Source: an uncultured Lachnospiraceae bacterium
GTDB lineage: Bacteria; Bacillota; Clostridia; Lachnospirales; Lachnospiraceae
DNA: 64,000 nucleotides
Reading direction: 5' to 3'
Assembly (NCBI GenBank): GCA_910585345.1
Contig: CAJUDS010000004.1
Coordinates: forward strand, 124,001-188,000
Every line of letters begins with the position of its first letter. Position 1 is the stretch's first letter. Position numbers and translations under genes: made by a program. Of this stretch, positions 15,784-24,564 are shown piece by piece. Under the pieces are notes generated by a model, which had not been told where the DNA came from, ran no database searches, and saw only the letters and a list, made by a program, of their open reading frames with translations.

Positions 15784-17751
15784 TTATTTCTGCTTTTCTT
15801 CTTCAGGCAGTTCCCGGCGGATCTCCTTCGTACGGATTTCCCGGCAGATCTGCTCTGTAAACTCCGGTACGGACTTAGCGCCCTCGTTTCCGGCAAACCG
15901 GCTTCTGACCGATACCAGTCCCTGCTGCTCCTCATTTGCACCGACTACAAGCATATACGGAATCTTGGCCATTCTGGCCTCTCTGATCTTATAGCCGATC
16001 TTTTCCGAGCGGTTATCCACTGTCACATCAATGCCGTTCGCAGCCAGCTCCCTGCGTACCTGCTCCGCATATCCTTCAAACTTCTCCGAGATCGTCAGGA
16101 CACGCACCTGCTCCGGGCAAAGCCAGGTCGGGAACCTGCCGGCATATTTCTCAATCAGCCATGCCAGCGTCCTTTCATAGCAGCCAAGCGATGTTCTGTG
16201 AATAATATACGGACGAATCTTATCTCCGTTTTGGTCAATATAATACATATCGAAATTCTCAGCAATGGCGCAGTCCAACTGGATGGTAATCATTGTGTCT
16301 TCTTTGCCATATACATTTTTTGCCTGAATGTCAATCTTCGGCCCGTAAAAAGCGGCTTCGCCGTCGGCCTCCGTAAACGGTAGCTTATTCTCCGTCAAAA
16401 TCTGGCGCAGCGCATCCTGCGTCTTTTCCCAATAGGCCTCGTCGCCCAGATATTTTTCCCGGTTTACCGGATCCCATTTAGACAGACGATAGGTTACTTC
16501 CTCCTGCAGCCCAAGCGTTGACAGCACATAATTGGCAAGATTCAGACAGTTCTTCAGCTCTTCCTCCGCCTGGTCCGGACGGATCACAAGATGCCCCTCT
16601 GAAATGGTAAACTGGCGTACGCGGGTCAAACCATGCATTTCACCGGAATCCTCATTTCTGAATAACGTTGAAGTCTCGCCATAGCGGATGGGCAGATCAC
16701 GGTAGGAATGCTGGCTGTTCTTATAGCAGTAATACTGGAACGGACATGTCATAGGCCGGAGCGCAAACACCTCTTTGTCTCTCCCTTCCTCTCCCAGCAC
16801 AAACATGCCGTCCTGGTAATGATCCCAGTGCCCGGAAATCTTGTACAGATCGCTTTTGGCCATCAGCGGTGTTTTCGTGCGGACATAGCCCCACTCCTTA
16901 TCTTCCAGGTCTTCAATCCAGCGCTGCAGCTTCATGACCATCTTTGTTCCGTTCGGCAGCAGCAGCGGAAGTCCCTGTCCGATTACATCCACTGTGGTAA
17001 ACAGTTCCATTTCCCGGCCAAGCCTGTTATGATCACGCTTTTTCACATCTTCCAAATGTTCCAGATAAGCCGCCAGCTCTTCCTTGGTCGGAAAAGCTGT
17101 TCCATAAATACGCTGCAGCTGCGCTTTATCAGAATCCCCCCGCCAGTAAGCCATGGAAGAAGAAATGAGTTTAAAAGCCTTAATCCCTTTTGTGTTCATT
17201 AAATGGGGGCCTGCGCACAAATCAACAAAGCCGCCCTGATCATAAAACGATATTTCCGCATCCTCCGGCAGATCACGGATCAATTCCACCTTATACGGCT
17301 CCTCCCTCTCCTCCATATACCGGACTGCTTCTTCCCGCGGAAGGGTAAAACGCTCCAATTTATGTCCTTCTTTGATAATTTTTTTCATTTCCGTTTCCAG
17401 ATGATCCAAATCCTCTCTGGAAAATGGCGCATGATCAAAGTCATAATAAAAACCTTCGTCAATGGAGGGGCCAATTGTCACCTTAGCGTCCGGGTACAGA
17501 CGTTTGACTGCCTCCGCCAGCACATGGGAACAGGTGTGGCGGATTGTCCGCAGTCCCGCCGCGTCCCTGGCCGTCAGAATGTTTAACGTACAGTCCCGGT
17601 CCACAATTGTCCGCAGATCCGCAACTTCGCCGTCCACCTCGCCCGCACAGGCCGACCGTGCCAGTCCTTCACTGATGTCAAGCGCAATGTCATAAATACG
17701 CATTGCCTGTGCATATTCTCTGCTGCTTCCGTCTTTCAATGTAATTTTCAT
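15784..17751 (-). CDS. thrS: threonine--tRNA ligase
   Basis: Attaches threonine to tRNA-Thr. 655 aa from ATG 17751; the ATG five codons earlier overlaps its Shine-Dalgarno sequence. Domains in order: TGS (~1-62), editing domain with HTCSHVLAEA (HxxxH) and later zinc-type residues, class II catalytic core with motif 2-like RYGETSTLFRNEDSGE and RVRQFTISEGH, and anticodon-binding domain (VRVLTISEKFEGYAEQV to the end). Length matches the family. I see no T-box leader in the 100 bp upstream, so it may be read from pnp or from a weak local promoter. Confidence 0.98.
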   Translation of the reverse strand: MKITLKDGSSREYAQAMRIYDIALDISEGLARSACAGEVDGEVADLRTIVDRDCTLNILTARDAAGLRTIRHTCSHVLAEAVKRLYPDAKVTIGPSIDEGFYYDFDHAPFSREDLDHLETEMKKIIKEGHKLERFTLPREEAVRYMEEREEPYKVELIRDLPEDAEISFYDQGGFVDLCAGPHLMNTKGIKAFKLISSSMAYWRGDSDKAQLQRIYGTAFPTKEELAAYLEHLEDVKKRDHNRLGREMELFTTVDVIGQGLPLLLPNGTKMVMKLQRWIEDLEDKEWGYVRTKTPLMAKSDLYKISGHWDHYQDGMFVLGEEGRDKEVFALRPMTCPFQYYCYKNSQHSYRDLPIRYGETSTLFRNEDSGEMHGLTRVRQFTISEGHLVIRPDQAEEELKNCLNLANYVLSTLGLQEEVTYRLSKWDPVNREKYLGDEAYWEKTQDALRQILTENKLPFTEADGEAAFYGPKIDIQAKNVYGKEDTMITIQLDCAIAENFDMYYIDQNGDKIRPYIIHRTSLGCYERTLAWLIEKYAGRFPTWLCPEQVRVLTISEKFEGYAEQVRRELAANGIDVTVDNRSEKIGYKIREARMAKIPYMLVVGANEEQQGLVSVRSRFAGNEGAKSVPEFTEQICREIRTKEIRRELPEEEKQK

Positions 17752-17794
17752 GGCTATTCCTCTCATTATTCAACAATATTCTGCAACAGGGCAC

Positions 17795-17827
17795 AAAGGC
17801 TGAACCATCTTCATGTATTCAGCCTTT
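17795..17827 (-). terminator. hairpin after pnp
   Basis: AAAGGCTGAA and TTCAGCCTTT form a perfect 10-bp stem with a 13-nt loop 25 bp past the pnp stop. The following bases (GTGCCC) give no U-tract, so read-through to thrS is likely. Confidence 0.5.
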
Positions 17828-17851
17828 TACCGTCCTATTCTTTTCCTGCGT

Positions 17852-19942
17852 TTACTTCTGTGCCACATCTTTCATGGAAAAGCTGATGCGCCCCATCTTA
17901 TCCTTGCCGAGACAAACAACTGTCACTTTATCTCCCAGCGTAAGCACATCTTCCACATGGTTGATTCTTTCCTTTGCGATCTTGGAAATATGCACCATTC
18001 CTTCTTTTCCAGGCGCAAATTCGATAAATGCGCCAAATTCCTTTATGCTGACTACCGTACCGGTAAATACCTGTCCGGCTTCAAAATCCGTCACGATAAT
18101 CTTAATCATATCGATGGCCCTGTCCATCATAACCTGATCTGTGCCGCACACGGATACCGCTCCGTCATCCGTGATATCAATTTTCACACCGGTGCGTTCT
18201 ATAATGGCGTTAATTGTTTTACCACGCTGTCCTACCACATCACCGATCTTCTCCGGGTCAATCTGAATCTGGATAATCTTAGGCGCATATTTGCTTACCT
18301 CAGGACGGGGCGCGCCGATTGCCGTTTTCATACAGGTATCCATAATGAATAACCTTGCCTCGCGGCAACGCGCAATCGCTCCTTCTACAATGGCCCTTGT
18401 CAGACCATGGATTTTGATATCCATCTGGATGGCCGTAATGCCCTCTGTCGTACCAGTCACCTTAAAGTCCATATCGCCGAAGAAATCTTCCAGACCCTGG
18501 ATATCCGTCAATAACACATATTCTTCATCCGTTTCCCCGGTTACAAGACCGCAGGAAATACCTGCTACCATCTTCTTAATCGGCACGCCCGCCGCCATCA
18601 GCGACATGCACGAAGCGCATGTGGACGCCATGGATGTGGAACCGTTTGATTCAAACGTCTCAGATACGGAACGGATGGCATAAGGAAACTCTTCTGTTGA
18701 GGGCAGTACCGGCAGCAGCGCTCTCTCCGCCAGCGCGCCATGGCCAATCTCACGGCGTCCCGGTCCCCTTGAGGGTTTTGTCTCACCTACGGAATAAGAC
18801 GGGAAGTTATAATGATGCATATACCGCTTATTGACTTCATTTTCGTCCAGACCGTCAATCCGTTGTACTTCGGACAACGGTGCCAGTGTCGTCACATTGC
18901 AGATCTGTGTTTGTCCTCTGGTAAACATGGCGCTGCCATGTACCCTCGGAATCGTATCCACTTCTGCAGCCAGTGGACGGATCTGCGTCATCTCACGGCC
19001 GTCAGGACGCTTATGATCCTGCAGGATCATTTTACGTACCGTCTTTTTCTGGTACTGGTAAACTGCCTCATCCAGCATTGCCAGCCACTCTTCATTCCCG
19101 GCAAACGCTTCCTCCAACTGTTCCGTAATCTTTCTGATATTTTCTTCACGGACCTGTTTCTCATCCGTAAAGACTGCTGTTTCCATCTCCTGCGGCGTTA
19201 CGATCTCTTTTATTTTCGCAAACATCTCTTCCGGAACCGCACAACTTGTATATGCATGCTTCGGTTTTCCAATCTCCGCCACAATTTGGTTGATAAAAGC
19301 AATGATCGTCTGGTTGATCTCATGCGCCTTATAAATGGCTTCAATCATTTTCGCCTCCGGAATCTCATTGGCGCCCGCCTCAATCATAATCACCTTTTCG
19401 CTTGTCGATGCCACTGTCAGCTTCAGATCACCGTTTTTCCATTCCTCCTGGGAAGGATTGATCACAAATTCCCCGTCAAGCATACCTACCTGCGTCATCG
19501 CACAGGGACCGCTAAAAGGAATATCCGATATACAGGTGGCAATGGACGCGCCAAGCATGGCAACCAGCTCAGGACGGCACTGCGGGTCCACCGACATAAC
19601 CATATTGTTCAGTGTCACATCATTTCTGTAATCTTTCGGGAACAGGGGACGCATCGGCCTGTCAATGACACGGCTTGTCAGCACCGCATTCTCGGAAGCC
19701 TTTCCTTCTCTCTTATTGAACCCGCCCGGGATTTTACCGACCGCATATAATTTTTCCTCAAATTCCACACTCAAAGGGAAAAAATCAATCCCCTCGCGCG
19801 GTTTTTCCGATGCCGTCGCCGTACTGAGCACCGTCGTCTCTCCATACTGCATAAACGCACAGCCATTGGCCTGTTTTCCAACCTTGCCGATCTCCACTTT
19901 CAAGGTACGTCCGGCAAGTTCCATTGTGTAAGTCTTGTACAT
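17852..19942 (-). CDS. pnp: polyribonucleotide nucleotidyltransferase
   Basis: 3'-5' phosphorolytic exoribonuclease of mRNA decay. 696 aa from ATG 19942 (GAGGAG upstream; the frame runs 13 codons further without a better site). Two RNase PH cores: the first from YKTYTMELAGRTLKVEIG; the second around RPDGREMTQIRPL with GRREIGHGALAERAL. A KH domain (PEKIGDVVGQRGKTINAI) and an S1 domain (GQVFTGTVVSIKEFGAFIEF) follow, in the usual order. Gene order rpsO-pnp matches that of many bacteria. Confidence 0.98.
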   Translation of the reverse strand: MYKTYTMELAGRTLKVEIGKVGKQANGCAFMQYGETTVLSTATASEKPREGIDFFPLSVEFEEKLYAVGKIPGGFNKREGKASENAVLTSRVIDRPMRPLFPKDYRNDVTLNNMVMSVDPQCRPELVAMLGASIATCISDIPFSGPCAMTQVGMLDGEFVINPSQEEWKNGDLKLTVASTSEKVIMIEAGANEIPEAKMIEAIYKAHEINQTIIAFINQIVAEIGKPKHAYTSCAVPEEMFAKIKEIVTPQEMETAVFTDEKQVREENIRKITEQLEEAFAGNEEWLAMLDEAVYQYQKKTVRKMILQDHKRPDGREMTQIRPLAAEVDTIPRVHGSAMFTRGQTQICNVTTLAPLSEVQRIDGLDENEVNKRYMHHYNFPSYSVGETKPSRGPGRREIGHGALAERALLPVLPSTEEFPYAIRSVSETFESNGSTSMASTCASCMSLMAAGVPIKKMVAGISCGLVTGETDEEYVLLTDIQGLEDFFGDMDFKVTGTTEGITAIQMDIKIHGLTRAIVEGAIARCREARLFIMDTCMKTAIGAPRPEVSKYAPKIIQIQIDPEKIGDVVGQRGKTINAIIERTGVKIDITDDGAVSVCGTDQVMMDRAIDMIKIIVTDFEAGQVFTGTVVSIKEFGAFIEFAPGKEGMVHISKIAKERINHVEDVLTLGDKVTVVCLGKDKMGRISFSMKDVAQK

Positions 19943-20123
19943 ATTCTTCTCCTCTTGATACCGCCCGCCGGTGTCTATCAAACCGACGCTGCGGATGCGC
20001 CTCAGCGCACTGCCTGTTATCGGGTGACAGACAGAAGATGCCGAAACTACTGACCTGTACGCATCATTTCCATGTGTACACCTCAGTGGTCTCGGAAGCG
20101 CTCTTCTGTCTCATAACATATCG

Positions 20124-20150
20124 AAAAGGCGGATGAAAAATCAATCCGCC
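20124..20150 (-). terminator. rpsO terminator
   Basis: Stem GGCGGAT/ATCCGCC followed on the minus strand by TTTTCG, 12 bp after the rpsO stop. Probably partial, attenuating transcription into pnp. Confidence 0.75.
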
Positions 20151-20162
20151 CATCGTACAGTA

Positions 20163-20429
20163 TTATTTTCTGAGTCCCAGTCTTTCGATCAAAGAACGGT
20201 ATCTTTCAATATCTTTCTCTTTTAAATAAGCGAGCAGACCACGTCTCTGGCCGACCATTTTCAAAAGCCCTCTTCTGGAATGATGATCCTTCTGGTTTGT
20301 CTTCAAATGCTCTGTCAGTTCTTCAATTCTGGCTGTCAGCACAGCTACCTGTACTTCCGGCGATCCTGTATCGCCCTCGCTTCTGGCATACTCTTTGATA
20401 ATTGCTGTTTTCTTTTCCTTAGAAATCAC
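20163..20429 (-). CDS. rpsO: 30S ribosomal protein S15
   Basis: Binds the central domain of 16S rRNA early in 30S assembly. 88 aa, full length. Conserved features: the [17 protein letters not shown] helix start and [19 protein letters not shown] with the rRNA-contacting HHSRRGL. Preceded by a promoter at 20525-20553 and a ~90-nt leader that could allow S15 autoregulation as in other Firmicutes, although I could not confirm a specific fold. Confidence 0.98.
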   Translation of the reverse strand: MISKEKKTAIIKEYARSEGDTGSPEVQVAVLTARIEELTEHLKTNQKDHHSRRGLLKMVGQRRGLLAYLKEKDIERYRSLIERLGLRK

Positions 20430-20524
20430 TTTTGTTTCCTCCTGTTATCCATCTATCATACACCTGCTGCCAGGAACGGGTTGGAGACGCCCTGTTCTGA
20501 GCAACGGTAAATTCATACTTGTCA

Positions 20525-20553
20525 AGTATAGCACACTCCGATTGCAAAGTAAA
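20525..20553 (-). promoter_or_regulatory. rpsO promoter
   Basis: TTTACT, 17-bp spacer, TATACT with an extended TGC just before the -10. Transcription would start near 20518, giving a leader of ~90 nt. Confidence 0.65.
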
Positions 20554-20658
20554 GTGTTTTTTGCCGCGCAGCACGGCAACCGCATGCTTGGACCATTTGG
20601 GAACACTCTCAGGCAAGCCGCAGATATGATAATCGCTTCATTCCGTTACTGCCTGGGT

Positions 20659-20875
20659 CTGTGCAGTTTTCAGCCAAAAGAACTTGTCAGGATTTCGCAA
20701 GATAAATCATTCACACACCGAGCAAAAGTACAATTTCGCGAATTTGTATGCCATTTTCGGACAAGGATGTCCGCCACTGTCATACAAATTTGCGAAAACT
20801 GTCTTTTTTACGGTGCATGTCATTGATTTATTTTGCGAAATCGAAAGTAAAGTATTGTCCTGAAAAACTGCGCAG
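20659..20875. repeat. 217-bp nested imperfect palindrome
   Basis: Three pairs of arms nest around one centre: CTGTGCAGTTTTCAG (20659) with its near-complement ending 20875; ATTTCGCAAGATAAATCA (20692) with a one-mismatch complement at 20824-20841; TTCGCGAATTTGTATG (20735) with a one-mismatch complement at 20781-20796. An inner GGACA/TGTCC stem closes it. No ORF of note lies inside. It looks like a MITE or a structured RNA element. This, the rpsO promoter and the hairpin at 20878-20910 account for the gene-free stretch 20430-21012. Confidence 0.6.
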
Positions 20876-20877
20876 CC

Positions 20878-20910
20878 TGCCCGGCGTACGCACAGAAATT
20901 ATGCCGGGCA
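20878..20910 (-). terminator. possible terminator after NlpC/P60 gene
   Basis: TGCCCGGC and GCCGGGCA form an 8-bp GC-rich stem with a 17-nt loop about 100 bp past the stop. The minus strand has GCAGTTTTTC 12 bp later. Moderate support. Confidence 0.45.
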
Positions 20911-21012
20911 GTGGCCAGGAAAGCCGATTCTGAATGTTCCTAAAATGTTAACACTTACGTTTGTCGTGGCATTTCCGTGCAGACAATTACCTTTCATTCC
21001 CATCCGCTGACT

Positions 21013-22128
21013 CTACTTGAGCACCCGCTTTACGGCCGCCGGGCTGCGGTAGGTGGCATTGGAAATGCGGATGCCTGTCTTAGGACTGCTGGCATGCACC
21101 ACCTGTCCATTGCCAATGTACAACGCCACGTGATTGATCGTCCCGCCTTTGGCATAAAAAATCAAATCGCCAGGCTGTGCGTCCGCCAGAGAGATCTTTG
21201 TTCCCACGTTTACCTGCTCTCTGGAAGAACGGGGCAGCGATACGCCGAAATGCCTAAATACGCTTTGTACAAATCCGGAACAATCCGCACCTTTTGTCAG
21301 ACTTGTGCCGCCCCACACGTAGGGATTGCCCACAAACTGTTTTGCATACTGACACAGATCAATCCTCGTGTTGGAAATTCCGTTGCCATACATCAGCTCT
21401 TTCATTGTAACAGCCGTATCCAGTTCCTGTTCAATGACGCAATAGTCCGTCGATACATAGGCTTCCTCATCATCCAGCATAATTTTTGCCCAGCCTTCCG
21501 GCTTCTGCTCCACTACCTCCAGACGTTCGTCCTGGGCCACCAATGTGATCACCGGGCATTCGGTGCTGGGCTGCTCCCGCACCTTCAGCGTCGTCGTATT
21601 GACTTTCGCCACTGTGTAGACCACCTCTGCCGCCCGCTGTTTGGCATCCTCTCCTGTCAGCAGATAGTCCGTATGCACATATCCTTCGACCTTACCTGAT
21701 TTGATATGCGCCCATTCTCCATCTATGGAAAGTATTTCGCAGGCGGCATTTTTAGTCATTTTGCCCACCAGTTCTCCATCCTCTCCCGCCTTGTCCCGGA
21801 CGTTCAGATGGTTGTCCACCTGCGCGATTCCCAGATTCGTATAGCCCCAGAGGTTAGCAATGCTTTTCGCCTCCTTCTGTGCCTGGGCCGTCTCCAATAC
21901 CTCCGCGTCCTGTATGGTTTCCTCCTGCTGCGTATCTTCTTCCAACCCTGTATTCTTTTCATCCGCTGCCGGAGCGTTCTCTTCGTACTCTGCCTCTGCC
22001 ATCACGCGGTCAAACCCCGCCACCCGCAGAATATCATATGTGGATGCCGCTTCTGCCCGTACGCCGTTTGCAAAAAACAGCACAGCCAGAAACAGCCCGA
22101 TCTTACCCGTCTCCTTGATTCTCATCAT
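21013..22128 (-). CDS. exported NlpC/P60 peptidoglycan hydrolase with SH3b domains
   Basis: Cell-wall endopeptidase of the NlpC/P60 (CHAP-like cysteine) class, 371 aa. Start at one of two adjacent ATGs (22128 or 22125) after AGGAGGAG. Signal peptide ~1-27 (GLFLAVLFFANGVRAEA). An acidic spacer is followed by two SH3b domains (~95-155: NHLNVRDKAGEDGELVGKM; ~165-230: TTLKVREQPSTECPVI). The catalytic domain is C-terminal (~255-371): nucleophile Cys in GADCSGFVQSVF, His in TINHVALYIG and third polar residue in VVHASSPKTG. It stands alone with its own promoter and a candidate WalR box at 22225-22241. Confidence 0.92.
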   Translation of the reverse strand: MMRIKETGKIGLFLAVLFFANGVRAEAASTYDILRVAGFDRVMAEAEYEENAPAADEKNTGLEEDTQQEETIQDAEVLETAQAQKEAKSIANLWGYTNLGIAQVDNHLNVRDKAGEDGELVGKMTKNAACEILSIDGEWAHIKSGKVEGYVHTDYLLTGEDAKQRAAEVVYTVAKVNTTTLKVREQPSTECPVITLVAQDERLEVVEQKPEGWAKIMLDDEEAYVSTDYCVIEQELDTAVTMKELMYGNGISNTRIDLCQYAKQFVGNPYVWGGTSLTKGADCSGFVQSVFRHFGVSLPRSSREQVNVGTKISLADAQPGDLIFYAKGGTINHVALYIGNGQVVHASSPKTGIRISNATYRSPAAVKRVLK

Positions 22129-22224
22129 TTTCTCCTCCTGGCGCACTTACTGCACCATCCAGGCCGGTCTGGAACCTCTGTCTCCAAACTTCCTCATTTC
22201 ACACCTGCTTGACTGGTATAATTT

Positions 22225-22241
22225 GTTACAAAATTATTACA
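22225..22241 (-). promoter_or_regulatory. candidate WalR box
   Basis: TGTAAT-N5-TGTAAC on the minus strand matches the published Firmicute WalR consensus TGTWAH-N5-TGTWAH exactly. It lies just downstream of the predicted transcription start of the NlpC/P60 gene, a position more typical of repression. A TTTGTTACA/TGTAACAAA inverted repeat (22222-22262) spans the box and the -10. Confidence 0.5.
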
Positions 22242-22251
22242 TCTGTCACAA

Positions 22252-22280
22252 ATTGTAACAAAACACAAAAAAACTGTCAA
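22252..22280 (-). promoter_or_regulatory. NlpC/P60 gene promoter
   Basis: Perfect TTGACA, 17-bp T-rich spacer, TACAAT. Start site predicted near 22246, leaving a ~118-nt leader. Confidence 0.8.
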
Positions 22281-22386
22281 TGGAGGAAAACGATTTCCAA
22301 AATGTGTTATCACTGCAGCCGTAAAGATAACACCTCTCCTTATAACGTTATAATGGCATTCGTCAAATGGATTCGCCGCATCCGCT

Positions 22387-22404
22387 TTGGCGCATTGCCC
22401 GCGG
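22387..22404 (+). repeat. dispersed GC-rich repeat, copy 1
   Basis: TTGGCGCATTGCCCGCGG is identical to 58017-58034. Both copies lie just beyond the 3' end of a minus-strand operon in the same relative orientation. A diverged form is at 33168-33187 on the other strand. Confidence 0.6.
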
Positions 22405-22413
22405 AAATAAAAT

Positions 22414-22447
22414 ATGCGCCACCAGACTGACTCTGCCGATGGCGCAT
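22414..22447 (-). terminator. terminator of the Na/Pi operon
   Basis: ATGCGCC/GGCGCAT stem with a 20-nt loop, followed on the minus strand by ATTTTATTT. A second hairpin (GATAGGAAACG with CGTTTCTTATC) lies between it and the small gene's stop. Confidence 0.6.
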
Positions 22448-22496
22448 CGATAAGAAACGATTTCTGTCGTTTCCTATCAAATCTTTATTTGCTTTT

Positions 22497-22727
22497 CTAT
22501 TCCGTATCACAGGCAGTCTCCGGCGCGTCAAAACATTCGCCGCTTGCCCATGGACTGCCGATATCGCACCTGCCGTGATGATACGCCTTTCTGAACGTAC
22601 CTGCCTCCTGTACCTCTGACATCTCAACTTTCATCCGGCTTTCTCCTCCGCTGGCAAAACTATCCAGAATTTTTACAATCGCTTCCCTATCGTCTGCCTG
22701 CGCCTGTCCGCTTTGTCTATCTTCCAT
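22497..22727 (-). CDS. small Cys-containing protein, unknown
   Basis: 76 aa. A very good ribosome binding site (AAGGAGATTT before ATG) and a 11-bp gap to the Na/Pi cotransporter support a real gene. Composition: an amphipathic N-terminal half (EAIVKILDSFASGGESRMKV) and a C-terminal GRCDIGSPWASGECFDAPE with three cysteines over the last 25 residues, which could bind metal. No signal peptide or membrane segment. I do not recognise a named family. Co-transcription suggests a regulatory or accessory role in phosphate transport, unproven. Confidence 0.65.
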   Translation of the reverse strand: MEDRQSGQAQADDREAIVKILDSFASGGESRMKVEMSEVQEAGTFRKAYHHGRCDIGSPWASGECFDAPETACDTE

Positions 22728-22738
22728 AAATCTCCTTC

Positions 22739-24424
22739 TTATACCGCGCGCTTTTCTTTTCTTTCCTTCTTTTCTTTTTTCTCATCGTTATCATCACCGT
22801 CGCTGTGCAGGATGGAAAACGCTATGTTGGTTGCATGATCGGAAACCCTTTCCAGCCCGGATACTACGTCAGAGAACAGCATACCGGCCGCCGGTGTGCA
22901 CTCGTTTCGTGTCAGACGATCCACGTGAAGCTGCTGCAGCTCCCGTTCCTTTTCGTCAATGGCGTCTTCCAGCTCCATAATATCCTTTACATGCTCCTCA
23001 TTGCTTCTGGCAAACATATCTACGGAGTACTGCACGATCTTATTCACCATATCAAGCATTTCTCCCATTTCCTTCTGCGCATCTTTGCTGAAAGCAGTGC
23101 CGTTTTCCTTTCTCCTGCGCGCGCAGTCCGCCACGTTTTCCGCATGATCTCCGATCCGCTCAATATCGTTTACTACATGAAACAGCGCGCCGATACTTTT
23201 CAAATCTTCAATCGGCAGCGTCGTCTGATTGATTTTCACAAGGTAATTGGTAATGGAATGATTCAGGAAATTGATATTCTTCTCCACCGCATAAACTTCT
23301 TCTATGTCTTCCTCGTCCAGCGTAATGAGCGCGTTCATGGCGCGGTTTAAATTTTCACTGGCCAGGGAAGCCATTCTCTCAATCTCTTTAATGACCTCCA
23401 CCACGGCGGTAGCCGGATTAAACACGACTTTGTCGCCAATATACTTGAGCTGGAAATTATCGCGGTAGCCGATCTTTTTATCATCGCCCGGCACAATCAA
23501 ATACGTCAGTTTCACAAGCAGCCCGGAAAACGGGAACAGCATAATAACCTGCAGTATTTTGATCGCCGTATGGGCATTGGCCACACATCTGCCCGGATTG
23601 CCTCCCGATAAGCCAGAGAGCAGACCCACGATCGGATCCACTGCCGCAAGAAAAATAAAATAAAAGATAATCGTACCGAATATATTAAACAGCAGATGTA
23701 TCATGGCAGCGCGCTTGGCGTCTTTTTTGCCCGCCAGAGAAGCCAGCGCAGCCGTCGCGCACGAGCCAATATTACAACCGAGAATAATAAACATACAGAT
23801 CGGCAGATCCAGCAGCCCCTGGTTCGCCATCAGCAAAATGATGCTGACCGTTACGGAAGAACTCTGAATCACCGTCGTCACCACCGTACCAATCAGCACC
23901 GCCAAAAACGGACTGGTCAGCGAAGCAAAGAGATTCACGATAGCCGGGTCTTCCTTCAATCCCGCCATAGCGCCGGACATACCCGCTAAGCCCATAAAGA
24001 GGACACCGAATCCCAGTACAATCTCCCCTATTTTTTTCACCGTATTATTTTTTATAAACATAACGGAAAGTACGCCGCCAAGAAGAAATACGGGCGCAAT
24101 TTCAGATAAGTTAAAAGACACAAGCTGGGATGTCACCGTAGTGCCGATATTGGCGCCCAAAATCACGCCTGTAGCCTGATACAACGTCATCAGCCCGGAA
24201 TTTACAAAACTGACAACCATCACCGTACATGCGCTGGAAGACTGGATAATCGCTGTGAATACAATCCCCACCAGCATACCGGTAAACCGGTTTGTGGTAA
24301 AAAACTCAAGGATCGCACGCAGTTTGGCTCCTGCAGCCTTCTCAATCCCCTCGCTCATCAGCTTCATGCCAAACAGAAACAGACCAAGACCGCCCGCCAT
24401 AGACAACAATACTGAAATATTCAT
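22739..24424 (-). CDS. Na/Pi cotransporter family protein with PhoU-like tail
   Basis: 561 aa from ATG 24424 (AGAGGG upstream). Eight or so membrane helices in two inverted Na_Pi_cotrans repeats, each with the QSSS signature (IIQSSSACTVMVV and VIQSSSVTVSIILL). After ~residue 330 comes a cytoplasmic PhoU-like helical domain (VVEVIKEIERMASLASENL; FHVVNDIERIGDHAENVAD; GLERVSDHATNIAF) with the E/DxxRxxDHxxN repeats that bind metal. The C-terminus is a Lys/Glu tail. Predicted to take up or balance phosphate; the PhoU part may gate it. Own promoter at 24528-24556. Confidence 0.93.
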   Translation of the reverse strand: MNISVLLSMAGGLGLFLFGMKLMSEGIEKAAGAKLRAILEFFTTNRFTGMLVGIVFTAIIQSSSACTVMVVSFVNSGLMTLYQATGVILGANIGTTVTSQLVSFNLSEIAPVFLLGGVLSVMFIKNNTVKKIGEIVLGFGVLFMGLAGMSGAMAGLKEDPAIVNLFASLTSPFLAVLIGTVVTTVIQSSSVTVSIILLMANQGLLDLPICMFIILGCNIGSCATAALASLAGKKDAKRAAMIHLLFNIFGTIIFYFIFLAAVDPIVGLLSGLSGGNPGRCVANAHTAIKILQVIMLFPFSGLLVKLTYLIVPGDDKKIGYRDNFQLKYIGDKVVFNPATAVVEVIKEIERMASLASENLNRAMNALITLDEEDIEEVYAVEKNINFLNHSITNYLVKINQTTLPIEDLKSIGALFHVVNDIERIGDHAENVADCARRRKENGTAFSKDAQKEMGEMLDMVNKIVQYSVDMFARSNEEHVKDIMELEDAIDEKERELQQLHVDRLTRNECTPAAGMLFSDVVSGLERVSDHATNIAFSILHSDGDDNDEKKEKKERKEKRAV

Positions 24425-24527
24425 CTTATGTACCCTCTTATTCTTTGGAAGATATTCATGAAAACATTTTCCGCACCAGATTTGCGCTTCCTGAAAATTC
24501 TGCGCATACACTTTGCATCCATTATTT

Positions 24528-24556
24528 ATTGTAAGCGATCAGATATAAAGTTACAA
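24528..24556 (-). promoter_or_regulatory. Na/Pi cotransporter promoter
   Basis: TTGTAA, 17-bp spacer, TACAAT in the 140-bp gap after ribF. No Pho-box-like repeat was recognised. Confidence 0.65.
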
Positions 24557-24564
24557 GTACTAAT

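Noticed and set aside
17752..17851. T-box riboswitch before thrS
   Set aside because: Only 100 bp available, with a single hairpin; no T-box sequence or specifier loop found.
20395..20826. 143-codon plus-strand frame over the palindrome
   Set aside because: Covers the rpsO promoter and the inverted repeat; no site for translation and no recognisable protein.
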